Positions 8,461 to 15,571 of a DNA stretch of 56,382 nucleotides are shown here, in pieces (the stretch's first letter is position 1; every line of letters starts with the position of its first letter). The DNA lies in assembly GCA_964510205.1 (NCBI GenBank), contig CAZEBW010000017.1, forward strand, positions 1 to 56,382. Direction: 5' to 3'. The DNA is from CAZEBW01 sp964510205 (GTDB taxonomy: Bacteria > Chloroflexota > Anaerolineae > VGOG01). The notes beneath the pieces are model-generated. The model worked only from the letters and a program-made list of their open reading frames with translations, ran no database searches and was not told the origin of the DNA. The position numbers were made by a program, and so were the translations under genes.

Positions 8461-9525
8461 CTAAATCGCTCCTTTCTCTTTGAGAACTTGGCGGCGCAGG
8501 CGTGCCTCACGACAGGCAACTGAGGGCGGCTCGAATAGGTCGCTCTCTTCTAGCAATGCTATTCCTATGCAGTAAACACAAGAATCACGATATTCGCAAG
8601 CGTTACAAACCTTGAAATCTGCCCAAGTCATGCCCCTCATTCTTTGCAGAGTTGGCGACTCCCGCCAAATCTCCCCTAATGACTCTGCTCGCAGATTGCC
8701 TGCAGGTGTTTTAATTTGCACACACGGAGAGACCGCACCATAAGGGTTGACGCAAATGTGATTCAAACCCGACAGACAGAGGTGATCATCTTCCTTAAGC
8801 TGACGAGGCTTCCACTCATCGGTCATCTCCTGGCGAAAAAGCCACAGCAAATCCTCATCCGACAAGCGGTGGCGTACTGGTAACATGCAACCGTCGTCTT
8901 TGGGAGTGACAGTGATGTCGTAACGGAAGGTGGCGCCCAACTCCTCGGCCAGAGCACGGATGTCATTGAACTCGCTGATGTTCTCTTTCATCAATAACGT
9001 TTTGACGTAAGTGTTGACGCCTCGCTCCTTTAGGAGTTGGAAAGCTCTCATCGTTCGCTCGAAAGAGCCGGGTGCCAGGGTAATGCCATCATGGGTCTCG
9101 GCTCGCGCTCCGTAGATGCTCATCTCCACGCTGACGGGGTAGAGCGCCGCGATTTTGTCGGCGATTTCTGGCGTGATCAACGTCCCGTTCGTCAAGATAC
9201 GGATGGCGAACTGCTTACGTCGTGCGTAATGGGCGATTTCGAAGAAATCGGGGCGAGTAAGGGCCTCCCCGCCAGAGAAGGTGATGTTCAGCGCGTTTTC
9301 ATCAGCTAGTTGCTCAATGATGCCTTTGCATTCCTCGGTGGAAAGCTCCGGCCCTGGGGCTTCAAAGCCTGGGTCGCCTGGCTTCACCACATAGCAGTGC
9401 GTGCATCTCAGATTGCAGCGATAGGTAAGCTCCCAGTGCACTGAGAGAAGTTGATGCTGATTAGCAGTCTTGGCAATAATCTGGCGGTAATAATTGTTCT
9501 CGGTGCCTGGTTCTGTCGTGGTCAT
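8461..9525 (-). CDS. Radical SAM/SPASM peptide-modifying enzyme
   Basis: 354 residues. The radical SAM cluster motif is CNLRCTHC (Cys37, 41, 44), followed by the SGGEALTRPDF glycine-rich motif and an ILTNGT strand. The C-terminal SPASM region has many Cys for auxiliary Fe-S clusters: LCLSGLNHICVNPYG-x5-C at about 250-270 and a cluster in CNACEYRDSCVYC. Such enzymes cut SAM to a 5'-deoxyadenosyl radical and alter Cys or other side chains of a ribosomal peptide. It overlaps the PqqD-like gene by 4 bases and sits immediately before the small two-Cys peptide, which is therefore its likely substrate. The type of crosslink cannot be told from sequence. Confidence 0.88.
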   Translation of the reverse strand: MTTTEPGTENNYYRQIIAKTANQHQLLSVHWELTYRCNLRCTHCYVVKPGDPGFEAPGPELSTEECKGIIEQLADENALNITFSGGEALTRPDFFEIAHYARRKQFAIRILTNGTLITPEIADKIAALYPVSVEMSIYGARAETHDGITLAPGSFERTMRAFQLLKERGVNTYVKTLLMKENISEFNDIRALAEELGATFRYDITVTPKDDGCMLPVRHRLSDEDLLWLFRQEMTDEWKPRQLKEDDHLCLSGLNHICVNPYGAVSPCVQIKTPAGNLRAESLGEIWRESPTLQRMRGMTWADFKVCNACEYRDSCVYCIGIALLEESDLFEPPSVACREARLRRQVLKEKGAI

Positions 9526-9821
9526 GCTGCAGCAGCCTTCTCGTCAGCTAACACCAACATCTTGTTCCCAACCAACTCTTGGATGAACTCGTCCACATCC
9601 TGTTCAGCCTGCTCGGCGGTGACGTCGTATTCGGCCACGATGGCCTCCGTGATCTCGCCGACGCTGCGGATGCCATCAATTAACTCCCAGATGCGCGAAC
9701 CAACCTGGTTTAAGACGTTGACCTGACTGCTCTCTGGCAGGACAATCACCGCCTCGCCATCAATGATGCGCGCCGCCACTTGCGGGTGGAGAACGGGATA
9801 TTTTTCAGCCAGTTTCATCAA
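9522..9821 (-). CDS. PqqD-like peptide carrier (RiPP recognition element)
   Basis: 99 residues. The pattern HPQVAARIIDGEAVIVLPES, NVLNQVGSRIWELIDG and a helical C-terminal half is that of PqqD-family RiPP recognition elements, which hold the leader of a precursor peptide and present it to the modifying enzyme. The start may be the first or second of two adjacent Met codons. It overlaps the kinase-like gene by 17 bases and the radical SAM gene by 4, so the three are translationally coupled. Confidence 0.85.
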   Translation of the reverse strand: MMKLAEKYPVLHPQVAARIIDGEAVIVLPESSQVNVLNQVGSRIWELIDGIRSVGEITEAIVAEYDVTAEQAEQDVDEFIQELVGNKMLVLADEKAAAA

Positions 9822-10605
9822 TCACCCTCCAGAAGCCTTGGTCTTGACTAAAATGCAACTCCTTGACCGGCACGCTTGCTGCCAGGTCAGCGCAGATGTC
9901 CATCACTCTTTGATTCATGATTGGGTCTTCCATCACAAAGGGCACACAGGAGATCAATTCGGCCGCAGCCTGCGAGTGGCGGAGAGGTGTGGCAAAATGC
10001 GACGTATCTTTCTTGAGACGGAAGAGGCCACACAGGTCGGCCTGAGCATTGGTGCGAGGGGCCTCTGGCATATCCCCCCGGAAGGGCACGCCGTAGGCCT
10101 TGTAGGCGACGTTCCTTTTCTTGATAACCACCAGGTCATCACTTAAGACTACGTGATCCAAGGAGAGCCGCGCCGTCGTCGTTTTGCCGCTGCCAGAAGG
10201 CCCGAAGAAGACGAAGGCCTTTCCGTCCTTGATCACTCCAGCAGAGTGGATAAGCAGCGCATCCTTATGGATACAGCGCCAAGAGTACAACACCCGCAGG
10301 AAGTTCCCAATGCTGCCGCGAGGGGCCATTAGCAGGTGACCCTGTCCGGTGGCCATGTCAACTGAGCCAGCCTCAAAATAGGATTCAAAGGTCAATCTAC
10401 CATCTTGGAAGGACGAGTTGATAACGTAGAGACCAGGCTCAAGGGGCACGAACTGAACCCCCTCGCGTACTTCTATTTGAACCGTCACCTCTGGCGTGCC
10501 GTTCGGTGACAGGAAATCGGCGTAGCGGCCCATGATTTGTTGAGCAGTTTTTGCGTCATCCACGCTCAAGCCAACGCAAATGTCAGCAATCTCGATCTTT
10601 ATCAC
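9805..10605 (-). CDS. HPr kinase-like ATP-binding protein of RiPP cassette
   Basis: 266 residues. The C-terminal half has an HPr kinase/phosphorylase-like P-loop, GPSGSGKTT at 135-143, preceded by the LLIHSAGVI strand usual in this subgroup and followed by an LSDDLVVI (Walker B-like) segment. The N-terminal half is a beta-rich domain of unknown role. HprK-like proteins beside PqqD and radical SAM genes are known from the SynChlorMet cassette and from some lasso-peptide clusters, where kinases phosphorylate the peptide. Here it is the first gene of the operon. Peptide phosphorylation is plausible but unproven. Confidence 0.8.
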   Translation of the reverse strand: MIKIEIADICVGLSVDDAKTAQQIMGRYADFLSPNGTPEVTVQIEVREGVQFVPLEPGLYVINSSFQDGRLTFESYFEAGSVDMATGQGHLLMAPRGSIGNFLRVLYSWRCIHKDALLIHSAGVIKDGKAFVFFGPSGSGKTTTARLSLDHVVLSDDLVVIKKRNVAYKAYGVPFRGDMPEAPRTNAQADLCGLFRLKKDTSHFATPLRHSQAAAELISCVPFVMEDPIMNQRVMDICADLAASVPVKELHFSQDQGFWRVIDETG

Positions 10606-10667
10606 TGTCTATCGCTTCCTATCCTTTCAAGAGCTGCAAGAGGAGACCACTTTCCACGAGTCAAACC

Positions 10668-10676
10668 ATTATACCA
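10668..10676 (-). promoter_or_regulatory. Extended -10 element of RiPP operon
   Basis: On the minus strand reads TGGTATAAT, an extended -10 box about 60 bases before the HprK-like start codon. A weak TTACCT lies 19 bases further upstream, within the shared 120-bp repeat. Confidence 0.45.
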
Positions 10677-10682
10677 TCCCCA

Positions 10683-10802
10683 GGTTAACATCAGGTAACA
10701 GCAAGGTTACAAACGGGTTGAAAAGCTGGTCAAGAAAGGCAGCAGATTGGGAACGGATAAGCGGATGTTTTGCGCCCAGGCTGGTTTCGGATCAGCTCGC
10801 AC
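10683..10802. repeat. 120-bp direct repeat, copy 1
   Basis: Identical over 120 bases to 11544-11663; a shortened, diverged third copy is at about 12374-12446. All three start with GGTTAACATCAGGTAACAG. In the first two copies the far end encodes, on the minus strand, CELIRNQPGRKT, which resembles a HicA C-terminus. The copies flank the DUF433/Phd module, as expected after a segmental duplication. Confidence 0.88.
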
Positions 10803-10842
10803 AGGCCGTCTTTGATTTCCAGCGACAGAGAACGCCATAGCC
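10735..10842 (-). pseudogene. hicA 3'-end remnant 1
   Basis: Minus-strand reading gives LWRSLSLEIKDGLCELIRNQ, which matches the C-terminal part of the intact HicA toxin at 15811-15990 (PRHLEIKDSLCDLIRTQ). The 5' two thirds of the gene are absent and no start is visible. It overlaps the 120-bp direct repeat. Confidence 0.62.
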
Positions 10843-10936
10843 CTACACTGCCCGCCCCTTGTGCTTGGCAGCGGGAAACACGGTCGGGTTCGCTAAACGC
10901 TCGACGATGATGCAGTGGGTAATCGCAAGGCATGTG

Positions 10937-11212
10937 TTATCTGCCGCGTAATGTGTTCAATCCTAACCGCCGACGCATCTCTGCGCTAGAAATTCCCCCT
11001 TCCGCCTTCTGCCGTGCCCGTGACCGCTCAATCAGCGCAAGAAATTGAGAATGTGTGCTCAGCGTCACTGTCTCCAAATCAGCGTTTTCAATAGACACCA
11101 GCGCCGCGACAGGTTTCCCGTTTACGGTTAGAATCACGGGCTCTATACTTATATCCCGCACATATTCCACGAGCGGGGCAGTGGCTTTTACCATTTCAAG
11201 TGTCCTCATCAT
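10937..11212 (-). CDS. Phd/YefM-like antitoxin
   Basis: 91 residues. The N-terminal stretch LVEYVRDISIEPVILTVNGKPVAALVSIE has the Phd/YefM layout (helix, then a strand pair around NGKPVAALVS) that binds DNA. The C-terminal half is helical and charged and would wrap a toxin. Its ATG overlaps the stop of the DUF433 gene (ATGA). No clear toxin is encoded directly after it; the 3' side holds only a hicA remnant. Either the DUF433-type partner upstream is its mate or the original toxin has been lost. Confidence 0.7.
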   Translation of the reverse strand: MMRTLEMVKATAPLVEYVRDISIEPVILTVNGKPVAALVSIENADLETVTLSTHSQFLALIERSRARQKAEGGISSAEMRRRLGLNTLRGR

Positions 11213-11529
11213 AACTCAATCACCTCTTTTCCGATACGAACTCGGTTCCGCTCTTTGACCCCAACGGCGCGAATGTAAACCTCCGGTTCGGGGTCTTCTT
11301 CTACGTCGTAGTATAGCAAATAAAATTGCACTGCCTCAGCAATGGCTTCTTTGGTAATGCTACCGCCCCATTCTTCAACAATGCTCTCCCACGCCATCCC
11401 TTCGGCAACCATCTCTAGCACATCGGCAACAAAAATGCGTGTGCCGCGAAAAGTTGGCTCACCGTGGCAGATTTCAGGGTCGGCGATAATATAGCGTCCA
11501 AGTAGTTGTCGTTTCTTGGTGTTTCCCAT
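11209..11529 (-). CDS. DUF433-domain protein, chimeric C-terminus
   Basis: 106 residues from an ATG with GGGGAGA 7 bases upstream. The N-terminal 50 residues (RYIIADPEICHGEPTFRGTR) are a DUF433 domain, a small winged-helix-like fold common in toxin-antitoxin loci with PIN-like DUF5615 toxins. The DNA for the first half and its leader is nearly identical to the second DUF433 gene 830 bases away, but the two diverge after about residue 65: this copy continues with YLLYYDVEEDPEPEVYIRAV and a tail unlike the usual one. Recombination between paralogues is the simplest account. Its neighbour is a Phd-like gene rather than DUF5615. Confidence 0.72.
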   Translation of the reverse strand: MGNTKKRQLLGRYIIADPEICHGEPTFRGTRIFVADVLEMVAEGMAWESIVEEWGGSITKEAIAEAVQFYLLYYDVEEDPEPEVYIRAVGVKERNRVRIGKEVIEL

Positions 11530-11543
11530 CGCAACATCTCCCC

Positions 11544-11663
11544 GGTTAACATCAGGTAACAGCAAGGTTACAAACGGGTTGAAAAGCTGGTCAAGAAAGG
11601 CAGCAGATTGGGAACGGATAAGCGGATGTTTTGCGCCCAGGCTGGTTTCGGATCAGCTCGCAC
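11544..11663. repeat. 120-bp direct repeat, copy 2
   Basis: Exact second copy of 10683-10802. Its GGTTAACATCAGG end abuts the leader of the DUF433 gene. The other end contains a short hicA-like CELIRNQ reading on the minus strand. Confidence 0.88.
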
Positions 11664-11709
11664 CCACCATTGCCGTGAGGCACATGTTTGCAGTTCGTGC
11701 GTTCACTGT

Positions 11710-12093
11710 CTACCAGTGGATATAAACTTCTTTCTGCACGTTCCGCCGCCAAATCGAAAACCCAGCATGAGAGACACGCACCACTGCCCCCATACGCTTT
11801 GCTTTCGTATCCAGTTCTGGATGACGCAAGACGCGACGAACAAAGACAGCCACTTCGTCTTTGCTTACTGCCAGACAAACCAAGCAGTAACCAAAATGGC
11901 AAAGCCTGCGATCGTAAAAGCCCAGATCACGTGTGAAGAACGTGGCATCACGCAGTTAATGCAGGAAGCGGATGATTTCATCATCCCGCATCCCCTTTCG
12001 TCCTACATCAAAACCAATTTGACGGATTGGAATTCGCCAACTCTGCAACAGGCTCCGTTGGTCTTCGGGAGCATTCTCGTCCAGTATGTTCAT
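11710..12093 (-). pseudogene. DUF5615 PIN-like toxin, broken by an in-frame stop
   Basis: Minus-strand translation from the ATG that overlaps the DUF433 stop runs MNILDENAPEDQRSLL, RQIGFDVGRKGMRDDEII and then hits TAA at 11956-11958. Reading on in the same frame gives LRDATFFTRD, FVRRVLRHPELDTKAKRMG and ends at TAG. The whole aligns with the intact DUF5615 gene at 14473-14868, in which the stop position is Ser (HSLRQPTFFTLD). So this is one lesion in an otherwise preserved 127-codon gene. The family is PIN-like, with acidic residues (D5, E6) expected to bind metal for RNA cleavage. Its likely antitoxin partner upstream is intact. Confidence 0.85.
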
Positions 12094-12359
12094 GCCAGCG
12101 TGGGCTGCTCCAAGACAAATTCATCTGTGTGCTTGAGAAAAGCCTCACTGGACAATTTCACTGCCTCGGCAATCGCCTCTTCGGTGATGCTACCGTGCCA
12201 TTGCTCGATAATGGTCTCCCATGCCATCCCTTCGGCAACCATCTCTAGCACATCGGCAACAAAAATGCGTGTGCCGCGAAAAGTTGGCTCACCGTGGCAG
12301 ATTTCAGGGTCGGCGATAATATAGCGTCCAAGTAGTTGTCGTTTCTTGGTGTTTCCCAT
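12090..12359 (-). CDS. DUF433-domain antitoxin-like protein
   Basis: 89 residues from the ATG preceded by GGGGAGA. The DUF433 core (ADPEICHGEPTFRGTRIFVADVLEMVAEG) fills residues 15-60, followed by SITEEAIAEAVKLSSEAFLKHTDEFVLE, nearly the same as in the third DUF433 gene at 14865-15131. Its stop overlaps the ATG of the DUF5615 pseudogene (ATGA), the usual order of this two-gene module. With its toxin interrupted it may be an orphan antitoxin. Confidence 0.8.
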   Translation of the reverse strand: MGNTKKRQLLGRYIIADPEICHGEPTFRGTRIFVADVLEMVAEGMAWETIIEQWHGSITEEAIAEAVKLSSEAFLKHTDEFVLEQPTLA

Positions 12360-12486
12360 CGCAACATCTCCCCGGTTAACATCAGGTAACAGTGGGGTTA
12401 AAAGCTGGTTGAAAACGGCATCGGATTTGAGCGGATAAGCGGATAGTATCTCCACCTTCCGCTTTGTTATTCGCGTACCTTTCGTG

Positions 12487-12759
12487 CTACGCGACTTCCT
12501 TTACTCTTTCCGTCAACCAAACATTGATAAGTGTTTCAGTGGACACACCCTGCTGGCGAGCCAAATCGGTCAGCCTCTTGGCCAACTGTGGCTCCAATGC
12601 TGTTAGAAATACACGCCGCTGGATCTCCACTTCAAAGTGTGCTTCTCGAGTCAAGTCCCAGTAGTCAGCCAAATCGTGGCTGTCCCAAAACTCTGCCGCC
12701 TCCTCGACGCTCCTGAAGTGCTTCGGGATTGGGTCGCGCTTCACTTCATTTTTTGCCAT
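12487..12759 (-). CDS. BrnA/CopG-type antitoxin
   Basis: 90 residues. Residues 10-38 (IPKHFRSVEEAAEFWDSHDLADYWD) are the toxin-wrapping segment seen in CopG/BrnA antitoxins, and the C-terminal half (TALEPQLAKRLTDLARQQGVSTETLINVWLTERV) is a ribbon-helix-helix DNA-binding domain. It overlaps the BrnT gene by 14 bases, with the toxin first as in brnTA operons. The pair probably represses its own promoter. Confidence 0.82.
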   Translation of the reverse strand: MAKNEVKRDPIPKHFRSVEEAAEFWDSHDLADYWDLTREAHFEVEIQRRVFLTALEPQLAKRLTDLARQQGVSTETLINVWLTERVKEVA

Positions 12760-13030
12760 AGGCTCTTTTCTCCTTCTGGGTCATCTCTCTGGCACTGACT
12801 ACCAGCGCTTCACCCGTTATCTTGTGAACAAAGTAAACGATCAAGTAGCGTCCTGCCATAGTTTGACCAAGTGCTGCGTAGAGGTCTTCCCCTTCAACAT
12901 CGCCTGTTTCTATGAAGCGGTAGCGGGGAGAACGATTGAAAATCTCCTCTACTTCATCGGTCATGACATTGTGCTTCCACGCCAATTTGTCAACGACGTT
13001 CCGTAGCCAGATGATTCCTTTGACTCTCAT
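12746..13030 (-). CDS. BrnT-family RNase toxin
   Basis: 94 residues. The pattern LAWKHNVMTDEVEEIFNRSP, an acidic loop, LYAALGQTMAGRYLIVYFV and VVSAREMTQKEKRAYGK matches the BrnT/DUF497 RNase fold, including the SARxM-xxxEKRxY ending. BrnT cuts RNA and stops growth until neutralised by BrnA. The N-terminal FxWDxxK motif is replaced by IIWLRNVVDK, a modest divergence. This appears to be the only full-length brnTA pair in the window. Confidence 0.82.
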   Translation of the reverse strand: MRVKGIIWLRNVVDKLAWKHNVMTDEVEEIFNRSPRYRFIETGDVEGEDLYAALGQTMAGRYLIVYFVHKITGEALVVSAREMTQKEKRAYGKK

Positions 13031-13128
13031 CCGCGATGCCTCGTTGTGACGACGACCAATTTCGCCAAACCGGCGCTTTCGGTCTATTCTTGGGATTCAC
13101 GTAATGATAACCACTTCTTCTGGAATGT

Positions 13129-13238
13129 CAAGCCCGCTGTTTGCGGATCAATTCGCGGAGGCTGGCTTTGATTTGCGAGTGACGGGGAAGGCTCAGGTTT
13201 CCCGCAGCGGCGCGCCCGATGTGGTGATCACTCGTTGT
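13129..13238 (-). pseudogene. hicA 3'-end remnant 2
   Basis: Minus-strand reading gives HHIGRAAAGNLSLPRHSQIKASLRELIRKQ, which matches the HicA C-terminal half. The start and catalytic N-terminal half are missing. The same about 110-bp unit recurs at 13.74, 14.32 and 15.15 kb. A second hicA-like snippet (ATTCTTGGGATTCACGT) lies at about 13084-13100. Confidence 0.68.
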
Positions 13239-13272
13239 CACTGTGCATGTGTTCCCGACGTGTTCTTGGTTA

Positions 13273-13542
13273 TCACTGTCCTCGAAGTACTTGCCTGATG
13301 CTTGCGTCAAACGGGTCTACTTCGATAATCAAATCACCACCGCGACGCCCCACATAACCTCTCGGTCCGTAGTTTACCCGCCAAAGCGAGGCGCCGTTGG
13401 AGATGTGTTGCGTGATGGTAATGAGACTCTGGGTCACGTCCACACCCAATTCACGCGCACGCTTGTTTGCCGTTGCCATTATGCGTGCCAGTGATACGGC
13501 AATGTGGTCTTGAAGCACTTCGGCCGTCAAAGTTGCCGCCAT
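13273..13542 (-). CDS. Hypothetical protein, PepSY-like pattern
   Basis: 89 residues, with GGGGG 8 bases before ATG. An N-terminal helix-rich half (about 1-40) is followed by SLWRVNYGPRGYVGRRGGDLIIEVDPFDASIRQV. The W-x-V and GG-x-LIIEVDP-x8-V spacing recalls PepSY-type domains, but I do not recognise the family with confidence. It sits between toxin-antitoxin modules without an obvious partner. No signal peptide or membrane segment is visible. Confidence 0.6.
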   Translation of the reverse strand: MAATLTAEVLQDHIAVSLARIMATANKRARELGVDVTQSLITITQHISNGASLWRVNYGPRGYVGRRGGDLIIEVDPFDASIRQVLRGQ

Positions 13543-13709
13543 AGAAATCCCCCTTCTTCATGCCCCCCACTGACTCCAGGCTTTGATTCTTGCCATGCCT
13601 GCTTGAGTGCGGCACGAACGGCGGGGGCACTCAGGATGAGGATTGGGTGTTGAATCATTGACGATTCTCTGGTCGTAAGGCTACGCCTTCAAGCGCACAT
13701 GTCAGGAAA

Positions 13710-13856
13710 CTGGCGCTCTCTGTCCATTCTTGGGGTTCACGTGAGCCCAAGCTGCTTTCGGATCAGTTCGCAGAGGCTGTCTTTGATTTGCGAGTGACGG
13801 GGAAGGCTCAAGTCTCCCGCAGCGGCGCGCCCGATGTGATGATCCCTTGCCTTTAG
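13710..13856 (-). pseudogene. hicA remnants 3, scrambled order
   Basis: Minus strand: GRAAAGDLSLPRHSQIKDS and LCELIRKQLGLT then stop, followed in another frame by VNPKNGQRAPVS. In intact HicA the order is the reverse: VNPKTGRKAPV precedes PRHLEIKDSLCDLIRTQLGLT. So a C-terminal piece now precedes a central piece. Together with the bases from 13543 this fills the gap between two genes; nothing else is recognisable there. Confidence 0.66.
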
Positions 13857-13871
13857 TCGACCAACAAGTCG

Positions 13872-14204
13872 CTACTCCCTCTGCGCGTATAGCTCCCGCT
13901 CGATCCCCTCCGCCAAAAGCATCTTCATCAAAGCTTGATAGGGTAAGTCCCTCTTGTGGGCTAGAACTCTAATGGATTCAAGGAGAGACTCTGGGAGTCG
14001 GATCGAGACCGTTTTCAGAGTGGGCCTGAGATTAGGCATAAGCGCTTGCTTGGCTTCAGAGAAGTCAATGAAATCTGCAGCGTCGTGATCTGACCAGAAC
14101 TCTCGCTCCTCTTCTTCAGAGGTGAATGTAGGAATTGGCTTTGTCTTCTTGCCCCGATTCCCCTCATCCCAGTCGAAACCAATGAACTGATCGAAAATCA
14201 GCAA
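13872..14204 (-). CDS. Deletion fusion of BrnT N-terminus to BrnA antitoxin
   Basis: 110 residues from a TTG start with GGAG 7 bases upstream. Residues 1-19 (LIFDQFIGFDWDEGNRGK) look like a BrnT toxin N-terminus. From residue 20, KTKPIPTFTSEEEEREFWSDHDAADFIDF is the start of a BrnA/CopG antitoxin, continuing into a ribbon-helix-helix (VSIRLPESLLESIRVLAHKRDLPYQALMK). The BrnT body (about 75-80 residues) is missing, and the frame is kept across the junction. The result is an antitoxin-like DNA binder under the toxin's translation start. It may still repress transcription. Confidence 0.75.
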   Translation of the reverse strand: MLIFDQFIGFDWDEGNRGKKTKPIPTFTSEEEEREFWSDHDAADFIDFSEAKQALMPNLRPTLKTVSIRLPESLLESIRVLAHKRDLPYQALMKMLLAEGIERELYAQRE

Positions 14205-14318
14205 CTCAGATCTCCTTCGGTAAGCTGTTCATCCCCATGCACCCACTATACCCAGATGTGAGTGTCCAGAACAATCATCGCAACACGTTCCAGTCGTTTT
14301 CAACTCTCTCTTCTCTTG

Positions 14319-14432
14319 AACCCAAGCTGTCTTCGGGTCAGTTGGCAGAGGCTGTCTTTGATTTGCGAGTGACGGAGAAGGCTCAGGTTTCCCGCAGCGG
14401 CGCGCCCGGTGATGATCCCCTGCCGTTTGAAT
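14319..14432 (-). pseudogene. hicA 3'-end remnant 4
   Basis: Another copy of the about 110-bp hicA-derived unit: GCCCAAGCTG end, then ATTTGCGAGTGACGGAGAAG and CCCGCAGCGGCGCGCCC. The minus strand reads PRHSQIKDSLCQL. A further hicA-like scrap (ACCGGCGCTTCCCGTCCGTTCTTAGGG) follows at 14454-14476. Confidence 0.64.
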
Positions 14433-14472
14433 TGCAGCGGCGTGTCCGCGAACCGGCGCTTCCCGTCCGTTC

Positions 14473-14868
14473 TTAGGGTGAGTCAGTCCAGTCGTAACGC
14501 ACTTCTTGCTCGGCGTGAAGATGCCACACTGTCAATCCCGAGTGTGAAGCGCGTATGACAACACCCATGCGCTTGGCTTGGGTGTCGAATTCGCGATGAC
14601 GGAGTACCCGACGCACGAAAATGGCTGCCTCCGACTGCTCGACATTCAGAAAGACCACACCATACCGCCCGTGGCACAGGTTGCGCTGATAAAAATGACG
14701 GTCAAGGGTGAAGAAAGTCGGCTGACGAAGACTGTGTAGGAGAGGGATGATTTCATCGTCTTTCATCCCCTTCCGTCCCACCTCATAGCCAATCTGACGA
14801 AACGGCACATGCCACTGGAACAACAATTGGCGCTGACTTTCAAGTATGTTTTCATCCAGGATGTTCAC
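14473..14868 (-). CDS. DUF5615 PIN-like toxin
   Basis: 131 residues. MNILDENILESQ carries the acidic D5/E6 pair and the FFTLDRHFY motif at about 52-60 another Asp, consistent with the PIN-like (Mut7-C-related) metal site; FVRRVLRHREFDTQAKRMG follows. This fold is the likely RNase toxin partner of DUF433 proteins. Its ATG overlaps the stop of the upstream DUF433 gene (ATGA). It is the intact counterpart of the interrupted gene at 11710-12093. Confidence 0.82.
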   Translation of the reverse strand: MNILDENILESQRQLLFQWHVPFRQIGYEVGRKGMKDDEIIPLLHSLRQPTFFTLDRHFYQRNLCHGRYGVVFLNVEQSEAAIFVRRVLRHREFDTQAKRMGVVIRASHSGLTVWHLHAEQEVRYDWTDSP

Positions 14869-15131
14869 GCGGGTACTGACTCCAGCACAAACTCATCTGC
14901 GTGTTTGAGAAATGCCTCGCCCGACAATTTCACAGCTTCAGCAATGGCTTCTTTGGTAATGCTGTTATGGCACTCCTCAATAATGGTTTCCCAAGCCATT
15001 CCGCGTGCGACCATTTCCAGTACTTGCCAAACCATAATACGTGTGCCACGAAAAGTTGGCTCACCATGGCATATTTCAGGATCAGCGACAATGTAGCGCC
15101 CTAGCAGTCGTCGTTCTTTGGTTTTTCTCAT
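14865..15131 (-). CDS. DUF433-domain antitoxin-like protein
   Basis: 88 residues from an ATG with AGGAGGTG 5-8 bases upstream, the best ribosome site in the island. The core ADPEICHGEPTFRGTRIMVWQVLEMVARG and the SITKEAIAEAVKLSGEAFLKHADEFVLE tail match the other DUF433 copies. It pairs with the intact DUF5615 gene by a 4-base overlap, giving the one apparently complete module of this type here. Confidence 0.83.
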   Translation of the reverse strand: MRKTKERRLLGRYIVADPEICHGEPTFRGTRIMVWQVLEMVARGMAWETIIEECHNSITKEAIAEAVKLSGEAFLKHADEFVLESVPA

Positions 15132-15147
15132 CCCCACACCTCCTACT

Positions 15148-15258
15148 GAGCCCAAGCTGTTTTCGCATTAGTTTGCAGAGGCTGGCTTTGGTTTGCGAGT
15201 GACAGAGAAGGCTCAAGTTTCCCGCAGCGGCGCGCCCGATGATGATCCCCTGCCTTTA
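15148..15258 (-). pseudogene. hicA 3'-end remnant 5
   Basis: Copy of the same about 110-bp unit placed just before the DUF433 leader. The minus strand reads GRAAAGNLSLSRQP/SQTKASLCKLM-like residues with several substitutions, so it is the most decayed copy. No start codon or 5' half is present. Confidence 0.6.
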
Positions 15259-15277
15259 GCCGACCGACTGCTGCTGC

Positions 15278-15571
15278 TTACACTGTGTGCTTTTTCTGGC
15301 CCTTGCTGGGCATTTGCGCCATCAAAGCAATCAAATAGCGCAACGCGGTGTTGACAGCTTCGGAGTCAGGAAAATACTCTCGCACATCGGGCTGTAGAAT
15401 GACCGCGCCTTCCACAGGCCGCACCTCCTTGACGAAGGTGGTGCCGTCTGCCTTGCGAATGGTAACCGTGTACCCAGCCTGCATAGCTCGGTAATGCTTG
15501 CCGCGCACCCCACCCGCAAAATCGTATTCGGCGCGCATATCGTCGTCCTTTACCCGCTCTGTCTTAGTCAT
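15278..15571 (-). CDS. BrnA-like antitoxin of the MRAEYDF type
   Basis: 97 residues; the conserved part starts at residue 12 (MRAEYDFAGGVRGKHYRAMQAGYTV), followed by a strand-rich middle and VREYFPDSEAVNTALRYLIAL at 65-86. Proteins of this type stand beside BrnT toxins in many cyanobacteria and Chloroflexota. It overlaps the truncated BrnT gene by 8 bases and should be its antitoxin. The C-terminal QMPSKGQKKHTV tail is variable. Confidence 0.72.
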   Translation of the reverse strand: MTKTERVKDDDMRAEYDFAGGVRGKHYRAMQAGYTVTIRKADGTTFVKEVRPVEGAVILQPDVREYFPDSEAVNTALRYLIALMAQMPSKGQKKHTV

